A stretch of 34,222 bases of DNA from Patescibacteria group bacterium (GCA_018818265.1 JAHISN010000064.1:1-34222), one strand, 5' to 3'. Counted from the stretch's first letter, positions 1 through 9,381 are shown. The notes: generated by a model not told the origin, from the sequence alone. A program made the numbers and translations.

Positions 1-153
1 CCAAAGATATACAGAGTATAGAGCCTGATTAACAGGAACTCCTTGCTGTATTGCGGTTAAGAAAATAACTAGAGCTGGTGCGGCGAAGATTAAAGTATTC
101 TTGCCCCACTTGAGAAACTTCTCACTGGTGAAAAATGCTTTTATTTTATTCAT
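1..153 (-). CDS. Partial small membrane protein, holin-like (MNKIKAFFTSEKFLKWGKNTLIFAAPALVIFLTAIQQGVPVNQALYSVYLW...)
   Basis: Manual translation of the minus strand from the ATG at 153, open to the window edge. Hydrophobic segment; next to a putative lysin and overlapping its stop codon. Not in the ORF track. Confidence 0.55.
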   Translation of the reverse strand, partial: MNKIKAFFTSEKFLKWGKNTLIFAAPALVIFLTAIQQGVPVNQALYSVYLW

Positions 154-992
154 TTTTTGAATAAACGATTAATAATTTCACTAACTATATCACTAAAGGT
201 ACTAGCCTGTAATGATTTTTTCTTCCAAGTTTGAACTTCAGCACTAGCAGAGTCATAAGACGAGTGCCAATCTGAAGCTGATTTGCCATCATATAGCTGA
301 GATTCGGTTAAAGTCTTTACTTTTTCGGTTAGTGTTTCTACCTTTTTCTCTAGCTTCTCTAGCTTACCCTCTATATTATCGGTTATGTAGCCAATTCCCT
401 GTCTAACATCACCCTCGGTCATGTCTCTTTTTGCACCATTGATAGTAATTCCTTCTCTAATAAATCCTAATATTTTAGTTTCTTCCTCTGTTATATTTGA
501 CATATCTTCCTCCTCTTGAACTGGTTTTAATAAAATAATTCTCAACCCAGACAGTATTGGATATGTTGAGACTGGCTTAATTTTACCACCAAGCGAATCA
601 AACAATTTTCCATCGCCTATAAATGTCACAAAATGAGTATCGAATGCAGTAGAATTAGATCCGTCGTAATCAACCTTTACAATACATTTACCATATTTCT
701 CAATTGCCCCTAAGCAAACATCGTTGTTGTAGGAATTATATTTAACAACATCCTCTATTCTGCCTGGAAAAGCAAACTTTATTTTTGAATGATTTAGTAA
801 ACACTCGTCACCAGTCGAATCAGCATAAAAAGCACCAGCAACAAATAGTCTTCTGTTACATTCTATCGGATCAATTCCCAGACAATAAGCTACGGAAAAT
901 ACATAACACCCATCACTTTTTAAAGTGTATTTTTTTGATTCACCCAAAAATATTTTTGAATAAATTGGATCATTTTGGTTATAGTTAATCAT
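150..992 (-). CDS. Putative C39-like/papain-like cysteine peptidase (endolysin candidate) with C-terminal coiled coil
   Basis: 280 aa; N-terminal DGCYVFSVAYCLGIDP followed by DTHFVTFIGDGKLFDSLGG gives a Cys...His...Asp pattern like C39-type peptidases; coiled-coil C-terminus; end-of-late-operon position. Confidence 0.5.
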   Translation of the reverse strand: MINYNQNDPIYSKIFLGESKKYTLKSDGCYVFSVAYCLGIDPIECNRRLFVAGAFYADSTGDECLLNHSKIKFAFPGRIEDVVKYNSYNNDVCLGAIEKYGKCIVKVDYDGSNSTAFDTHFVTFIGDGKLFDSLGGKIKPVSTYPILSGLRIILLKPVQEEEDMSNITEEETKILGFIREGITINGAKRDMTEGDVRQGIGYITDNIEGKLEKLEKKVETLTEKVKTLTESQLYDGKSASDWHSSYDSASAEVQTWKKKSLQASTFSDIVSEIINRLFKK

Positions 993-1342
993 AGTCTACT
1001 TAAAGTAGTTTGGATAACATCTAAACGCCTAATTATTTCATCGTGTTGCTTGTCATTGTTTTTCCACTTTTCAATGGAGAGGTCTAATGGCATAAATTTA
1101 TCATTATTGGATTCGACAACAACTTTTACTTCTTCTATTTGTTTTTCTAACGCATCAACCCGAAAAGGAATTGTATTAGCAATAGCAAGAGTACCCCAAA
1201 TAGCAGTTCCAGCAGAACCAAGAACAGCAGTGAAAATGATTGCCAAAGCCTTCCAAAGGTCAATTCTAATGACCCCAGCATGTAAAGTCCTTGTTTCCAG
1301 TGGTGGAGACGCTTCACTAATTTTTGTTTTGTTTTCATTCAT
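989..1342 (-). CDS. Single-TM protein with coiled coil, possible holin or lysis accessory
   Basis: 117 aa; TM segment WKALAIIFTAVLGSAGTAIWGTLAIA then heptad-like helix; overlaps the start of the putative lysin gene. Confidence 0.45.
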   Translation of the reverse strand: MNENKTKISEASPPLETRTLHAGVIRIDLWKALAIIFTAVLGSAGTAIWGTLAIANTIPFRVDALEKQIEEVKVVVESNNDKFMPLDLSIEKWKNNDKQHDEIIRRLDVIQTTLSRL

Positions 1343-1398
1343 ATTTTTCCCGTTTTATATATCTTCAATACTTTTTATTATAAGTTTATAAATTAATT

Positions 1399-2292
1399 TT
1401 ACATCATCCCAAAAATTAATGCACCACTTGGCGTTACGAAACTCAAATTATCTCCGTATGTTGTGGAGTTTTCCGTTGTGACAAAAGCACGATAATAATA
1501 TTTAGTTCCTGGGGTTAGACTATTAGCCAAAACCGAAAAAGTGCCGTCCTGTCCCGACGAGGTGTTTTTAGAGTCTGATATTGTAGGGTCTTCCGCTTTA
1601 CTCCAACATATACCACGACTTGTTACCGTACCACCGCCAACGTCTGTAACTTCTCCACTTATTGTCGCATATTGAGGGGTCAGATCGCTTACAGCTCCGC
1701 TAGTGACCACTGGGGGGGTTGTCCAAGTAATACTTATATAAGGTCTTTTGCTTGGTGTAATATCATTATATGAGGCGAATGCAAAATAATCATTACCCTG
1801 CCCAGAAGCGGAATTTAGATAATCATTGCTTTGCATAATGGCTATCTTAGAGTAGCCAGTTTTGCTTATATTAGAGATGGCAGTAGAGTTTAAAGAGACT
1901 GATTTTGCACCAGTACTATATGCACCAGAAATGTAGTTTGAATATGCTGTTCTAACTATTGTATCCCAATCTTCCTCGGCTATTTGATTTTCAGTTTTAC
2001 TTGATTGTACGACATAAAAACCGCCTAATTGATTAACAACGGAGGTGGAATACAAATTTAGTATTACCGACGTAATTGTGGCGTTATCTGGCAAACTCGA
2101 CGTGTCAAAATCTAAAAACCCCCTTAACATAAAGAAATAATCACCCGAGCCAGGTCTTTCAACTTTTGCAATACATTCACCCGTTACGGCAGAGCCGAAA
2201 CTAGAAGACGTTTGTAAATTATTCCAAGTAGCACCAAGAGAAGTTGGCCCGATGTGTCCTGAATAACTGGCTGTTATGTCAGAAACACTCAT
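1399..2292 (-). CDS. Fibre/baseplate-associated protein with DNRLRE-like N-terminal domain and FN3-like C-terminal domain
   Basis: 297 aa; FLDFDTSSLPDNATITSVILNLYS is DNRLRE-like; ISGEVTDVGGGTVTSRGICWS...LTPGTKYYYRAFVTTENSTTYGDNLSF is FN3-like. Confidence 0.55.
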   Translation of the reverse strand: MSVSDITASYSGHIGPTSLGATWNNLQTSSSFGSAVTGECIAKVERPGSGDYFFMLRGFLDFDTSSLPDNATITSVILNLYSTSVVNQLGGFYVVQSSKTENQIAEEDWDTIVRTAYSNYISGAYSTGAKSVSLNSTAISNISKTGYSKIAIMQSNDYLNSASGQGNDYFAFASYNDITPSKRPYISITWTTPPVVTSGAVSDLTPQYATISGEVTDVGGGTVTSRGICWSKAEDPTISDSKNTSSGQDGTFSVLANSLTPGTKYYYRAFVTTENSTTYGDNLSFVTPSGALIFGMM

Positions 2293-2705
2293 TATTTACT
2301 CATTCCCAAAATGTAACCCTCAAACTCATCTCCATCGTCATTGGTACAAATTAAAGCTACGGAATCGGTTTTATTAGCCGTTGTTGTAAAGGTTGGTGCA
2401 GTTCCACCATACCAACTTATCGTAATAGAACCAGACCAGCTAGGCACTCTCGAACCAGTAGCGTCTTGTTTTATTCTCAACATGATAATTTGATCTTTAA
2501 CTGCGTTAGTAACCAAGATTGTTCTATTACCGCCCAATGTAATATCTCTAATTTTCCCTTTAGTTAGATCCGAGGCGTCAACAGTCACGGTGGCCTCATC
2601 TGTTTCATCACCACTCAAAGCCTTGCCCAAGACTAAATCTTTTCTCAAATTGTTGTACTCCAAGGCTGTTGCGTTTTCTCCTGCTGTAACATTTGTGCTA
2701 TCCAT
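2292..2705 (-). CDS. Phage tail fibre-like protein
   Basis: 137 aa; MDSTNVTAGENATALEYNNLRKDLV... resembles the N-terminus of phage fibre proteins; beta-rich; tail module position. Confidence 0.45.
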   Translation of the reverse strand: MDSTNVTAGENATALEYNNLRKDLVLGKALSGDETDEATVTVDASDLTKGKIRDITLGGNRTILVTNAVKDQIIMLRIKQDATGSRVPSWSGSITISWYGGTAPTFTTTANKTDSVALICTNDDGDEFEGYILGMSK

Positions 2706-2719
2706 AAATATATTTTACC

Positions 2720-2818
2720 TTATTTGACTAATTTGTGACAACTGGGACACAATAAAATGAAGTCATCTAAGTTTCTATTATAATTTCCGTCTATATTATG
2801 CCAATGACATATTGTGTC
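2720..2818 (-). pseudogene. HNH/zinc-finger remnant (DTICHWHNIDGNYNRNLDDFILLCPSCHKLVK*)
   Basis: Manual translation directly after the TAA at 2819-2821, in the same frame as the upstream tail gene. CxWHNIDGNY...LCPSCH matches the HNH consensus. No start codon. Confidence 0.6.
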
Positions 2819-3289
2819 TTACCCTATACTTACAGACCATCTTAAAGTTAAAGTATCACTACTCGTTTTTGTTCTACTAATTGCCAAATGACAAAATAAA
2901 GTACCTGAATCTGCGGTGCTCGTTGCACTATCACCAAACAATCCAGCCTCTTTTAATTCCCCATTTGCCTCTTCTATTGAAAAAAAGGTTTCAAAAAGGG
3001 CAACATTGCCAGAAACACTTCTAACCGACACCAACTTTCTAAATATTTCTGCACCCAAAACCGTGTCTGTGACCTCTGGGGCTGTTAAGTCGGTTCCTAA
3101 AGCACAATAAGTTATAATTCCTTTATTACTCGCAGTCGTACCACGTAAACCGTCGGCCATCGAAGCCTTACCTGCGCTGGTAACTAAATTATTTACCAGA
3201 TACCTATCCTCTATCCCAGTTTTTACGTTTCTGAAAATTAACTCAACTTTTCCCTCTGGTATAATTTTGTCATTAAGTTTTTCGTCCAT
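2819..3289 (-). CDS. Tail fibre/baseplate-associated structural protein
   Basis: 156 aa; ...TLTLRWSVSIG end and LVNNLVTSAGKASMADGL motif typical of phage fibre-associated proteins. Confidence 0.45.
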   Translation of the reverse strand: MDEKLNDKIIPEGKVELIFRNVKTGIEDRYLVNNLVTSAGKASMADGLRGTTASNKGIITYCALGTDLTAPEVTDTVLGAEIFRKLVSVRSVSGNVALFETFFSIEEANGELKEAGLFGDSATSTADSGTLFCHLAISRTKTSSDTLTLRWSVSIG

Positions 3290-3305
3290 AGAATATTATA
3301 TGATT

Positions 3306-5612
3306 TTAACCCCAACTAAACAAATCCCATCTTGCCCTAGTGATCGGCGTTGTTTCATCGCTATCACACCAAGTAAAATAAGCACCGCAAGAATCAATAG
3401 TTAGCGAATCCAGCAGTGAGTCGGACAATAAAGCGTCTGATTTTTCTAACAATTCGTCAACAACTTCATCGTCGTCTAATTTAACCAAATTTTTGTCTAT
3501 TTCTAGTAACCTTATTAAGAATCCAATTATCCCAAGAGTTTTTGCGCTTGCTAGTTTTACCTTGTAGGTAAATATTCCAGCGCCCATTGATTTGCTAATA
3601 ACGCTTTGAATTATGTAGTCATCGTCAACTCCGTATTCTGTTAGGCTTATATTTATTGTTTGCCCAGAATTGAACCCAACCTCCTGCGTTTCAAAAGATC
3701 CCTCAACAATGTCATTTGAATAATCTGTCAATTCGGCGATAGCCCTATTTCTTGCCGAAGTAGTGGTCGAAATTGATGTATCAAATATTGCAAACTCCTG
3801 AACTCCATTCGCCATAATAGATTCCGTGTCCTCAACTGCGACCAAAATGGGAATATCATATTTATAGTTTACCTTTAATACATGGTCGGCTGTTAAAACT
3901 GAACCGCCAGAATCTTGCTCGATATATTTTTCCTGATAATTTAAGTACCAATCAAAACCAGAAGTATCAATATTTTTTATACCAAGGGTTTTTTCCTCAT
4001 ATCCAGTACCAGTGTCAACATAAACAGTGACATCGTGTGGCTTGTCGGGTAGATTAAACTTTGTTGTCTCCCCGTCGCCTACTGTTATGTAATCAGTCAA
4101 ATCTGAAAGTTTAGTACCACCTCTAACATATACACGGTTCTTCAACTGTGTGCTGTTTTTTGAGATATTTAGGTTTTTATATTTTGCGCAAGAACTGTCA
4201 ATATCAAAAGGAGACGAATAAGCATTCTCCGCAAAATAATGAATATCTTTATCGTAATCAATATACCAGTTCCTATTAGTAAGCTTGCATATATTCTTTA
4301 AAACCTGTGAAATTTGTAGGTAATTAAACGAGATCTGGTCTATGGTAACACCCTCCTCGACGTTCGTTGTTGTTATTCCTAGGCCAACACAATACGTACT
4401 AACGATGTCTTCTATAATCTCCTTATCAGTCATGTTTTCATAACTTTTGTGAACAAGATACCTGTCAAGTATTCTTGTATAATCAACACAATTTATATTC
4501 GCCATTACCGTGCCAACCCCCATTTTCTTTAAACTTATTGAAGTTACATATCCACCAAAAACCACGCCATAGTATCCGTCGGTGATTATCACTTCGTCAT
4601 CCGTTTCTGGTATGCCGTTTCCACTTCTATCTATAATGGAAAAACTGCAAGTATTTGCCTTTTCGTTGATTATATCTTCAATGACAATGCTTTGGTTTAT
4701 AATATCGGCCGTCCTGTCTATTCCACCTATTGTAATTACATCTGGCGCTGGTGAGGGAGAAGAAGACAGTGAGGGGGATGATGAGGGGGACTCGCTAGGT
4801 GATGAACTTGGGGATTGTGAAGAACTCTGACTAGATGATGGTGATAAGCTGGGGGATTCTGATGGCGAAACTGAACTTGAAGGTGAGGCGGAAGGGGAAT
4901 TGCTTGGGGATTCACTAGGTGATGAACTTGGGGATTGTGAAGAACTAGGACTTAAACTAGGACTTTGTGACGGTGAAACTGATGATGACGGAGACAATGA
5001 TGGGGATGGAGATGGGGACACACTACTACTTGGACTAACCGAAGGACTTTGTGACGGAGATGTAGAACTTGAAGGACTCAATGAGGGACTGGGAGAAGAA
5101 GCGTCTGCATAGACATAAAAACAAGTGTCAAATGACGCATAATTTACTCCTGCGTTGTAGTACCAACCATTTCCAGAGTGTGTCGGAGATGTATCATCGA
5201 CTCCAACGGCAATATAGTTAGAGCTACTACCACCGTGAACCAATTCACCACCATATACAGAAGCAACATAATATGTTTCATCTGTTAATGTTATTTTTTC
5301 TTCCCCAGAAAAAATAAATGTAACCAAAGTTAAATCCGTTGACAGTTCTGAAATATCTACAGTATCAGAAATAGCGAGAACAGCCCCAGTTGCAACAGAT
5401 GATGTGCCATAAGTTCCAGAGTGAGCGTGAATTGTTGCACAAACAGTTCCCGTTGGAACTCCCTCTTTCGCTAAATAAAACTTAATACTGTTTAAAACCC
5501 CACCGTCACCAGTAAAAGATTGCCCAACATATCTCCAACGGTAATCATCGTCATCAAGTCCAGCATAAGAATGATAGTTACTTTCTGAATATGAATCTAC
5601 TATTGTCGCCAT
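3306..5612 (-). CDS. Tail hub/Tal-like protein with N-terminal beta-sandwich domain and SPS-repeat linker
   Basis: 768 aa; N-terminal domain with QSFTGDGGVLNSIKFYLAKEGVPTGTV; SPS tract; C-terminal part (DRYLVHKSYENMTDKEIIEDIV...NRNWYIDYDKDIHYF) resembles baseplate-hub tail proteins. Confidence 0.6.
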   Translation of the reverse strand: MATIVDSYSESNYHSYAGLDDDDYRWRYVGQSFTGDGGVLNSIKFYLAKEGVPTGTVCATIHAHSGTYGTSSVATGAVLAISDTVDISELSTDLTLVTFIFSGEEKITLTDETYYVASVYGGELVHGGSSSNYIAVGVDDTSPTHSGNGWYYNAGVNYASFDTCFYVYADASSPSPSLSPSSSTSPSQSPSVSPSSSVSPSPSPSLSPSSSVSPSQSPSLSPSSSQSPSSSPSESPSNSPSASPSSSVSPSESPSLSPSSSQSSSQSPSSSPSESPSSSPSLSSSPSPAPDVITIGGIDRTADIINQSIVIEDIINEKANTCSFSIIDRSGNGIPETDDEVIITDGYYGVVFGGYVTSISLKKMGVGTVMANINCVDYTRILDRYLVHKSYENMTDKEIIEDIVSTYCVGLGITTTNVEEGVTIDQISFNYLQISQVLKNICKLTNRNWYIDYDKDIHYFAENAYSSPFDIDSSCAKYKNLNISKNSTQLKNRVYVRGGTKLSDLTDYITVGDGETTKFNLPDKPHDVTVYVDTGTGYEEKTLGIKNIDTSGFDWYLNYQEKYIEQDSGGSVLTADHVLKVNYKYDIPILVAVEDTESIMANGVQEFAIFDTSISTTTSARNRAIAELTDYSNDIVEGSFETQEVGFNSGQTINISLTEYGVDDDYIIQSVISKSMGAGIFTYKVKLASAKTLGIIGFLIRLLEIDKNLVKLDDDEVVDELLEKSDALLSDSLLDSLTIDSCGAYFTWCDSDETTPITRARWDLFSWG
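4752..5100 (-). repeat. Ser-Pro-Ser-x repeat tract in the tail hub gene
   Basis: Translated as SPSPSLSPSSSTSPSQSPSVSPSSS...; contains an exact 32-bp direct repeat (4795-4826 and 4915-4946). Confidence 0.9.
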
Positions 5613-7246
5613 TAGAACCTCACATTACCTTTTAACTGGGTAATGATAAGATCTCCGACTTTTTCAGCCATTGACCTTGCGCCGTATTCATCGGTTATCA
5701 TTGCCCCATCAAGACTTATATTCAATGCCAAATTTGACGTACCAGCGCCCGCTAGGGATAGGTGTTGTGTGTCAATCGGCTCAACACCCACTTTTAGATC
5801 ATCAAACGCCCTGTTGACCAGTCCGACCCCTTTATGGACAATATCTACCACCGAGGGAGAGTGTCTTTTGGTAAAGTCTAAAGCGTTTTTTATATTTTCC
5901 ACAATTCCTTTGATAGTCTCCCACGCCTTTCTGAAAGGCTCTGTAAGAACATCAAGCAACCAGCCACCCCAACCAGATAGGAATGAAATTATCCCATTGA
6001 ACATATTTTTTAAACCATCCCAAGCAACCTGAGAATAGTGTTTGATTGCGTCCCAAGCACCCTGCCAGTTTCCAGTAAGTAAGTTTAAGAAAACCACAAA
6101 TATTCCAACTATTACACCAAAATTCCACTGCAAGAAACCAACAATAAACTCCCATGCGCCTTTCAAAATTTTAGATATATTTTCCCAATTTTGTACCCAA
6201 AAATTATACAGATTTGTAAATATTTCTACCAATGATCTATATAAAAAACCAGCAATGGAAACGACTGGTGGTACGACTGCGTTTACAAAATACATAAATT
6301 CAGACCACAAGCTTTGTAATAACGGGACTACATTTGCCACAAATAAACTAATTAAAGGCTCTAAAAATACAATTAGATTATTCCACACTATACCCATTTC
6401 GCTTAATACGTTTGATAAAGCACCACCTTCTTTCGAAGATTGAGTTAATACAGAGACAAAATTAGAAACCCCATCAACAACTGTCGCCATTAAGCCAACA
6501 AAAAATGCCAAGACTGGGTTAAGAATGTCCCCTATTTTTACCTTTAAATCAAGTATCTTAATGCCCAGTTCTGCTTGTTTGTCAATTAAAGTACCAGTAA
6601 ATCTCTCCGAAGAACCTAGTGTCAAGTTTGTCAAGTCCATTGTACCCCTAAGCTTGGCCATATCATCGGTAATATCCTTTGTCGCAACTCCTTCCTTTTC
6701 CAAAGCTATCCGACCTTTATCTATAATATCCGACCAGTTTTCTGACATACCAGACATATTTCCCAATGCACTATTTCCAGTAGCATAGGCAAAAGACAAG
6801 TTTTGTACCGCCTGAGCAAGTGAGATGTTTGCCGACTTGCCTGTTATGGCTTCGTTTGTAAACCTCTTCATTAACTCAACCGATTGATCTAAGTTTAATC
6901 CTGATTTCAACAAGTTCTGTAAACTTTCAGCCGAAGCACCAACGCCAATTCTTAAACTTTTCCCAAGTTCTGTCGCCTTCTCTTTGGCCACGTCCGCACT
7001 AACACCAAATTTACCAGCGATAATGTCTAAAGAAATCATCGCCCTTTCAAAATTAGAGGCTTCCAAACTAGCTTGCTTTCCAAAATCAACTATTTTACTA
7101 ATCGCAAATGCGCCAGCTATAACACCACCAAGTTTTGTCATCAAAGACCCCAATTTGCTTGTACTCCCGCTTATTTCCCCGATACCTTTTTGGAAATCGC
7201 TTGTGTCTGCTTTAATTTTGGCAACTGCTGATCCTATCTCAAACAT
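5612..7246 (-). CDS. Tail tape measure protein
   Basis: 544 aa; N-terminal coiled coil, hydrophobic centre (WEFIVGFLQWNFGVIVGIFVVFLNLLTGNWQGAWDAIKHYSQVAWDGL), C-terminal RHSPSVV motif; lies just after the tail chaperone. Confidence 0.88.
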   Translation of the reverse strand: MFEIGSAVAKIKADTSDFQKGIGEISGSTSKLGSLMTKLGGVIAGAFAISKIVDFGKQASLEASNFERAMISLDIIAGKFGVSADVAKEKATELGKSLRIGVGASAESLQNLLKSGLNLDQSVELMKRFTNEAITGKSANISLAQAVQNLSFAYATGNSALGNMSGMSENWSDIIDKGRIALEKEGVATKDITDDMAKLRGTMDLTNLTLGSSERFTGTLIDKQAELGIKILDLKVKIGDILNPVLAFFVGLMATVVDGVSNFVSVLTQSSKEGGALSNVLSEMGIVWNNLIVFLEPLISLFVANVVPLLQSLWSEFMYFVNAVVPPVVSIAGFLYRSLVEIFTNLYNFWVQNWENISKILKGAWEFIVGFLQWNFGVIVGIFVVFLNLLTGNWQGAWDAIKHYSQVAWDGLKNMFNGIISFLSGWGGWLLDVLTEPFRKAWETIKGIVENIKNALDFTKRHSPSVVDIVHKGVGLVNRAFDDLKVGVEPIDTQHLSLAGAGTSNLALNISLDGAMITDEYGARSMAEKVGDLIITQLKGNVRF

Positions 7247-7250
7247 ATAC

Positions 7251-7882
7251 TTATTTTACACCAAGATGGCTTCCTTTCGCCAATGATCGTTTAAAATTTT
7301 CAAAGGAATTAACATCTAACCTTTCGGGGTGGTCTGTTTCTGAGAAGAGTCTTTTTCTGAGTTCTTTTGGGTCTGATTGTGTTGCTACTGACTGAATTAT
7401 AATATTATCTTTTCGTCTGTCTGAAATAATATCCAAAAAAATCACCCCCTCATAAAAGCCAATATCATTTATAGCGTCCCACCCATACTCGGAAGAAATT
7501 ATGTCGATTATTGTGTAGACGGTGTATTCTGCACCTCTATCTTTGGTTTCTCCTTTAGGGTGAACTCTTTTTTTAGCTTTTCTATCGCCTCAATAAACCT
7601 ATTTTCTTTTATAACGGCAATAAAAATGTCAATTAAGTCGCTCATTCCATATTCATTCAGTTTTTCTACACTTATGCTGGTAGCTTCTGAAAAGATAGCA
7701 ATAACGTCTGGTAAACAATTCACAATAATCTCTGGGGCTAATTCAAACAATTCGTCATTCTTTTTCCCACTAATATCATTAAAATATTTTGGCAATACTT
7801 TTATTTTCTTTAATAGGTCTGGGTATTTTCTTATCGGGATAACTTTAATTTGCACTACTGAGTTCTGTATTTTTAATTCCAT
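7251..7882 (-). CDS. Tail assembly chaperone, long product by -1 frameshift (about 210 aa)
   Basis: Zero-frame ORF 7508-7882 contains in-frame CTA AAA AAA GAG (+ strand T7 at 7568-7574). A -1 slip joins 105 codons to an open frame down to 7251: RVHPKGETKDRGAEYTVYTIIDIISSEYGWDAINDIGFYEGVIFLDIISDRRKDN.... Confidence 0.85.
7508..7882 (-). CDS. Tail assembly chaperone, short product
   Basis: 124 aa ORF between major tail protein and tape measure; standard synteny. Confidence 0.85.
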   Translation of the reverse strand: MELKIQNSVVQIKVIPIRKYPDLLKKIKVLPKYFNDISGKKNDELFELAPEIIVNCLPDVIAIFSEATSISVEKLNEYGMSDLIDIFIAVIKENRFIEAIEKLKKEFTLKEKPKIEVQNTPSTQ

Positions 7883-7914
7883 AATTTCTGACCACTAAGG
7901 GTACTTATAAAAAA

Positions 7915-8424
7915 TTAAGCGGTGGAATCACCAATGAAACCAAGGTAATTACCATCAGATTTGCTTTCGTCTAAAAGGGCTTCGAAAGTAACCTCAATTA
8001 TTTTCTCTTCATCAATCATGTGTTTTAGGGCAACGGTTGAAGCAACCACGGCCTTATGAATCACGATATCGTGCCTTCGAGTACCTTCACTAATTGGGTG
8101 GAGTACAAGTTCTTTTGCCTCTGTAGAGCCAACTTTACCTGCATTTGCGCCAATAGTTAATCTTGCGTCGGCCGCACCAGCCTTACTACCAAAAGGCATT
8201 CCCACTTTTAGGTTAGCCAGTGTGTATTCTGCAAGGGGTATTTTGGCTGATAACTTTTCACCGATTAGATATTTTTCGACTGCTGTTTCGCCATATTTAT
8301 CGACTGAGACGTCTTTGAATGAGGGTTCGTAAGAAACCTCGACGCCACCTTTGGTGTGACCAAGATCAACACCGTTGAAAGAAACGCTACAAACACCGAG
8401 TTCGACATTAGTTATATCAGACAT
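7915..8424 (-). CDS. Major tail protein
   Basis: 169 aa; CSVSFNGVDLGHTKGGVEVSYEPSFKDVSVDKYGETAVEKYLIGEKLSAKIPLAEYT is typical of tail tube proteins. Confidence 0.75.
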   Translation of the reverse strand: MSDITNVELGVCSVSFNGVDLGHTKGGVEVSYEPSFKDVSVDKYGETAVEKYLIGEKLSAKIPLAEYTLANLKVGMPFGSKAGAADARLTIGANAGKVGSTEAKELVLHPISEGTRRHDIVIHKAVVASTVALKHMIDEEKIIEVTFEALLDESKSDGNYLGFIGDSTA

Positions 8425-8426
8425 AT

Positions 8427-8633
8427 TTATTCACCTTCTTTTTTAATAATTTTTAACACTTCTATTTTACCTGTTTTCTTCCATTCATTCAAATCAGTAA
8501 AGTTAAAATGGTTTACCTCACCACATCGTGGGCAGATATAACAGATTTTACCCTTGACTCTTTCGTAGCAGATTAATTTTCGACAAGTAGTACATCTCAA
8601 TTCCCTATATAACTCATTATTGATTTCGATCAT
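8427..8633 (-). CDS. Com-like zinc-finger protein (Mu Com family)
   Basis: 68 aa; LRCTTCRKLICYERVKGKICYICPRCGEVNHFNF has the CxxC...CPxCG pattern; overlaps the tail terminator stop by 4 nt. Confidence 0.6.
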   Translation of the reverse strand: MIEINNELYRELRCTTCRKLICYERVKGKICYICPRCGEVNHFNFTDLNEWKKTGKIEVLKIIKKEGE

Positions 8634-9013
8634 CTAGTTCTGGTTTGAAAATTAATAGAGAACATATCAAAACCATTAAGATCTCTCCCTATATGCCCAC
8701 CCTCACTTAACGCAAGGACAAAGTAACAATATTGGCCACCAGTGACAAACTGTAAGTTACTTTTTTGGTGAAGTAATGATCTAATAAGATCGAGTTTGGT
8801 CTTACCCAAATCATAATCAGTACTTCTAATTAAAATCTGAAAAGTAGGTTCTTTTGTAGGTATATACTGATCTGGTTGAGAACCACCAGTGTCGAGAACG
8901 GCAATACAAGTATCTGGGGAATCTGGTAAAGTACCAACAAATATATTAGTTGCCACTGTGCCTACCCCGTTGCTGGCTAAATAGTCAGCTATATTATCAA
9001 TTAAGTGACTCAT
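8630..9013 (-). CDS. Tail terminator/minor tail completion protein
   Basis: 127 aa; DTCIAVLDTGGSQPD...FQILIRSTDYDLGKTKLDLIRSLLH is typical of tail completion proteins; synteny. Confidence 0.7.
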   Translation of the reverse strand: MSHLIDNIADYLASNGVGTVATNIFVGTLPDSPDTCIAVLDTGGSQPDQYIPTKEPTFQILIRSTDYDLGKTKLDLIRSLLHQKSNLQFVTGGQYCYFVLALSEGGHIGRDLNGFDMFSINFQTRTR

Positions 9014-9381
9014 TTAAAGATGTCTCCGACTAAATTAGTATAAATGTTTTTAAAAATGTTTAGGTTGTTTTTTAAAGGATCTTCAAGATATTTACCCTTC
9101 CTTCCGTTTTTAAAATTATACTGAGGGTTCTCGTGCAACCTCGAAGCATATACTTTATTATAACCCACCAGCCTCTCCTGTTCATTATCGCCTTTTTCTA
9201 CATGCCCACTACTCTGTAGCGCCCCTGTATCTAAGGGTACTTCTCCTTGACTCAATCTTAAAACTTCGTTGGCAATCTTTTCAACGGCCTCACCACTTTT
9301 TAGGCGGGTAAGTCTCGTCAACCTCTCAACACCACTCTTTAGACCATCTAAATTTAACTCTATGTAGAAGTTTCCAGCCAT
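9010..9381 (-). CDS. HK97 gp10-like head-tail joining protein
   Basis: 123 aa; GEVPLDTGALQSSGHVE and YNKVYASRLHENPQYNF; synteny. Confidence 0.72.
   Translation of the reverse strand: MAGNFYIELNLDGLKSGVERLTRLTRLKSGEAVEKIANEVLRLSQGEVPLDTGALQSSGHVEKGDNEQERLVGYNKVYASRLHENPQYNFKNGRKGKYLEDPLKNNLNIFKNIYTNLVGDIFK

Noticed and set aside
4582-5112. Plus-strand ORFs in the tail hub SPS region (82 and 70 aa)
   Set aside because: Same antisense-of-repeat artefact.
5643-7286. Plus-strand ORFs opposite the tape measure gene
   Set aside because: Antisense to a strongly supported tape measure gene; no recognisable motifs.
7251-7445. Independent 64-aa gene starting at GTG
   Set aside because: The frame is open far upstream and joins the chaperone ORF at a perfect slippery heptamer, so it is better explained as the frameshift extension.
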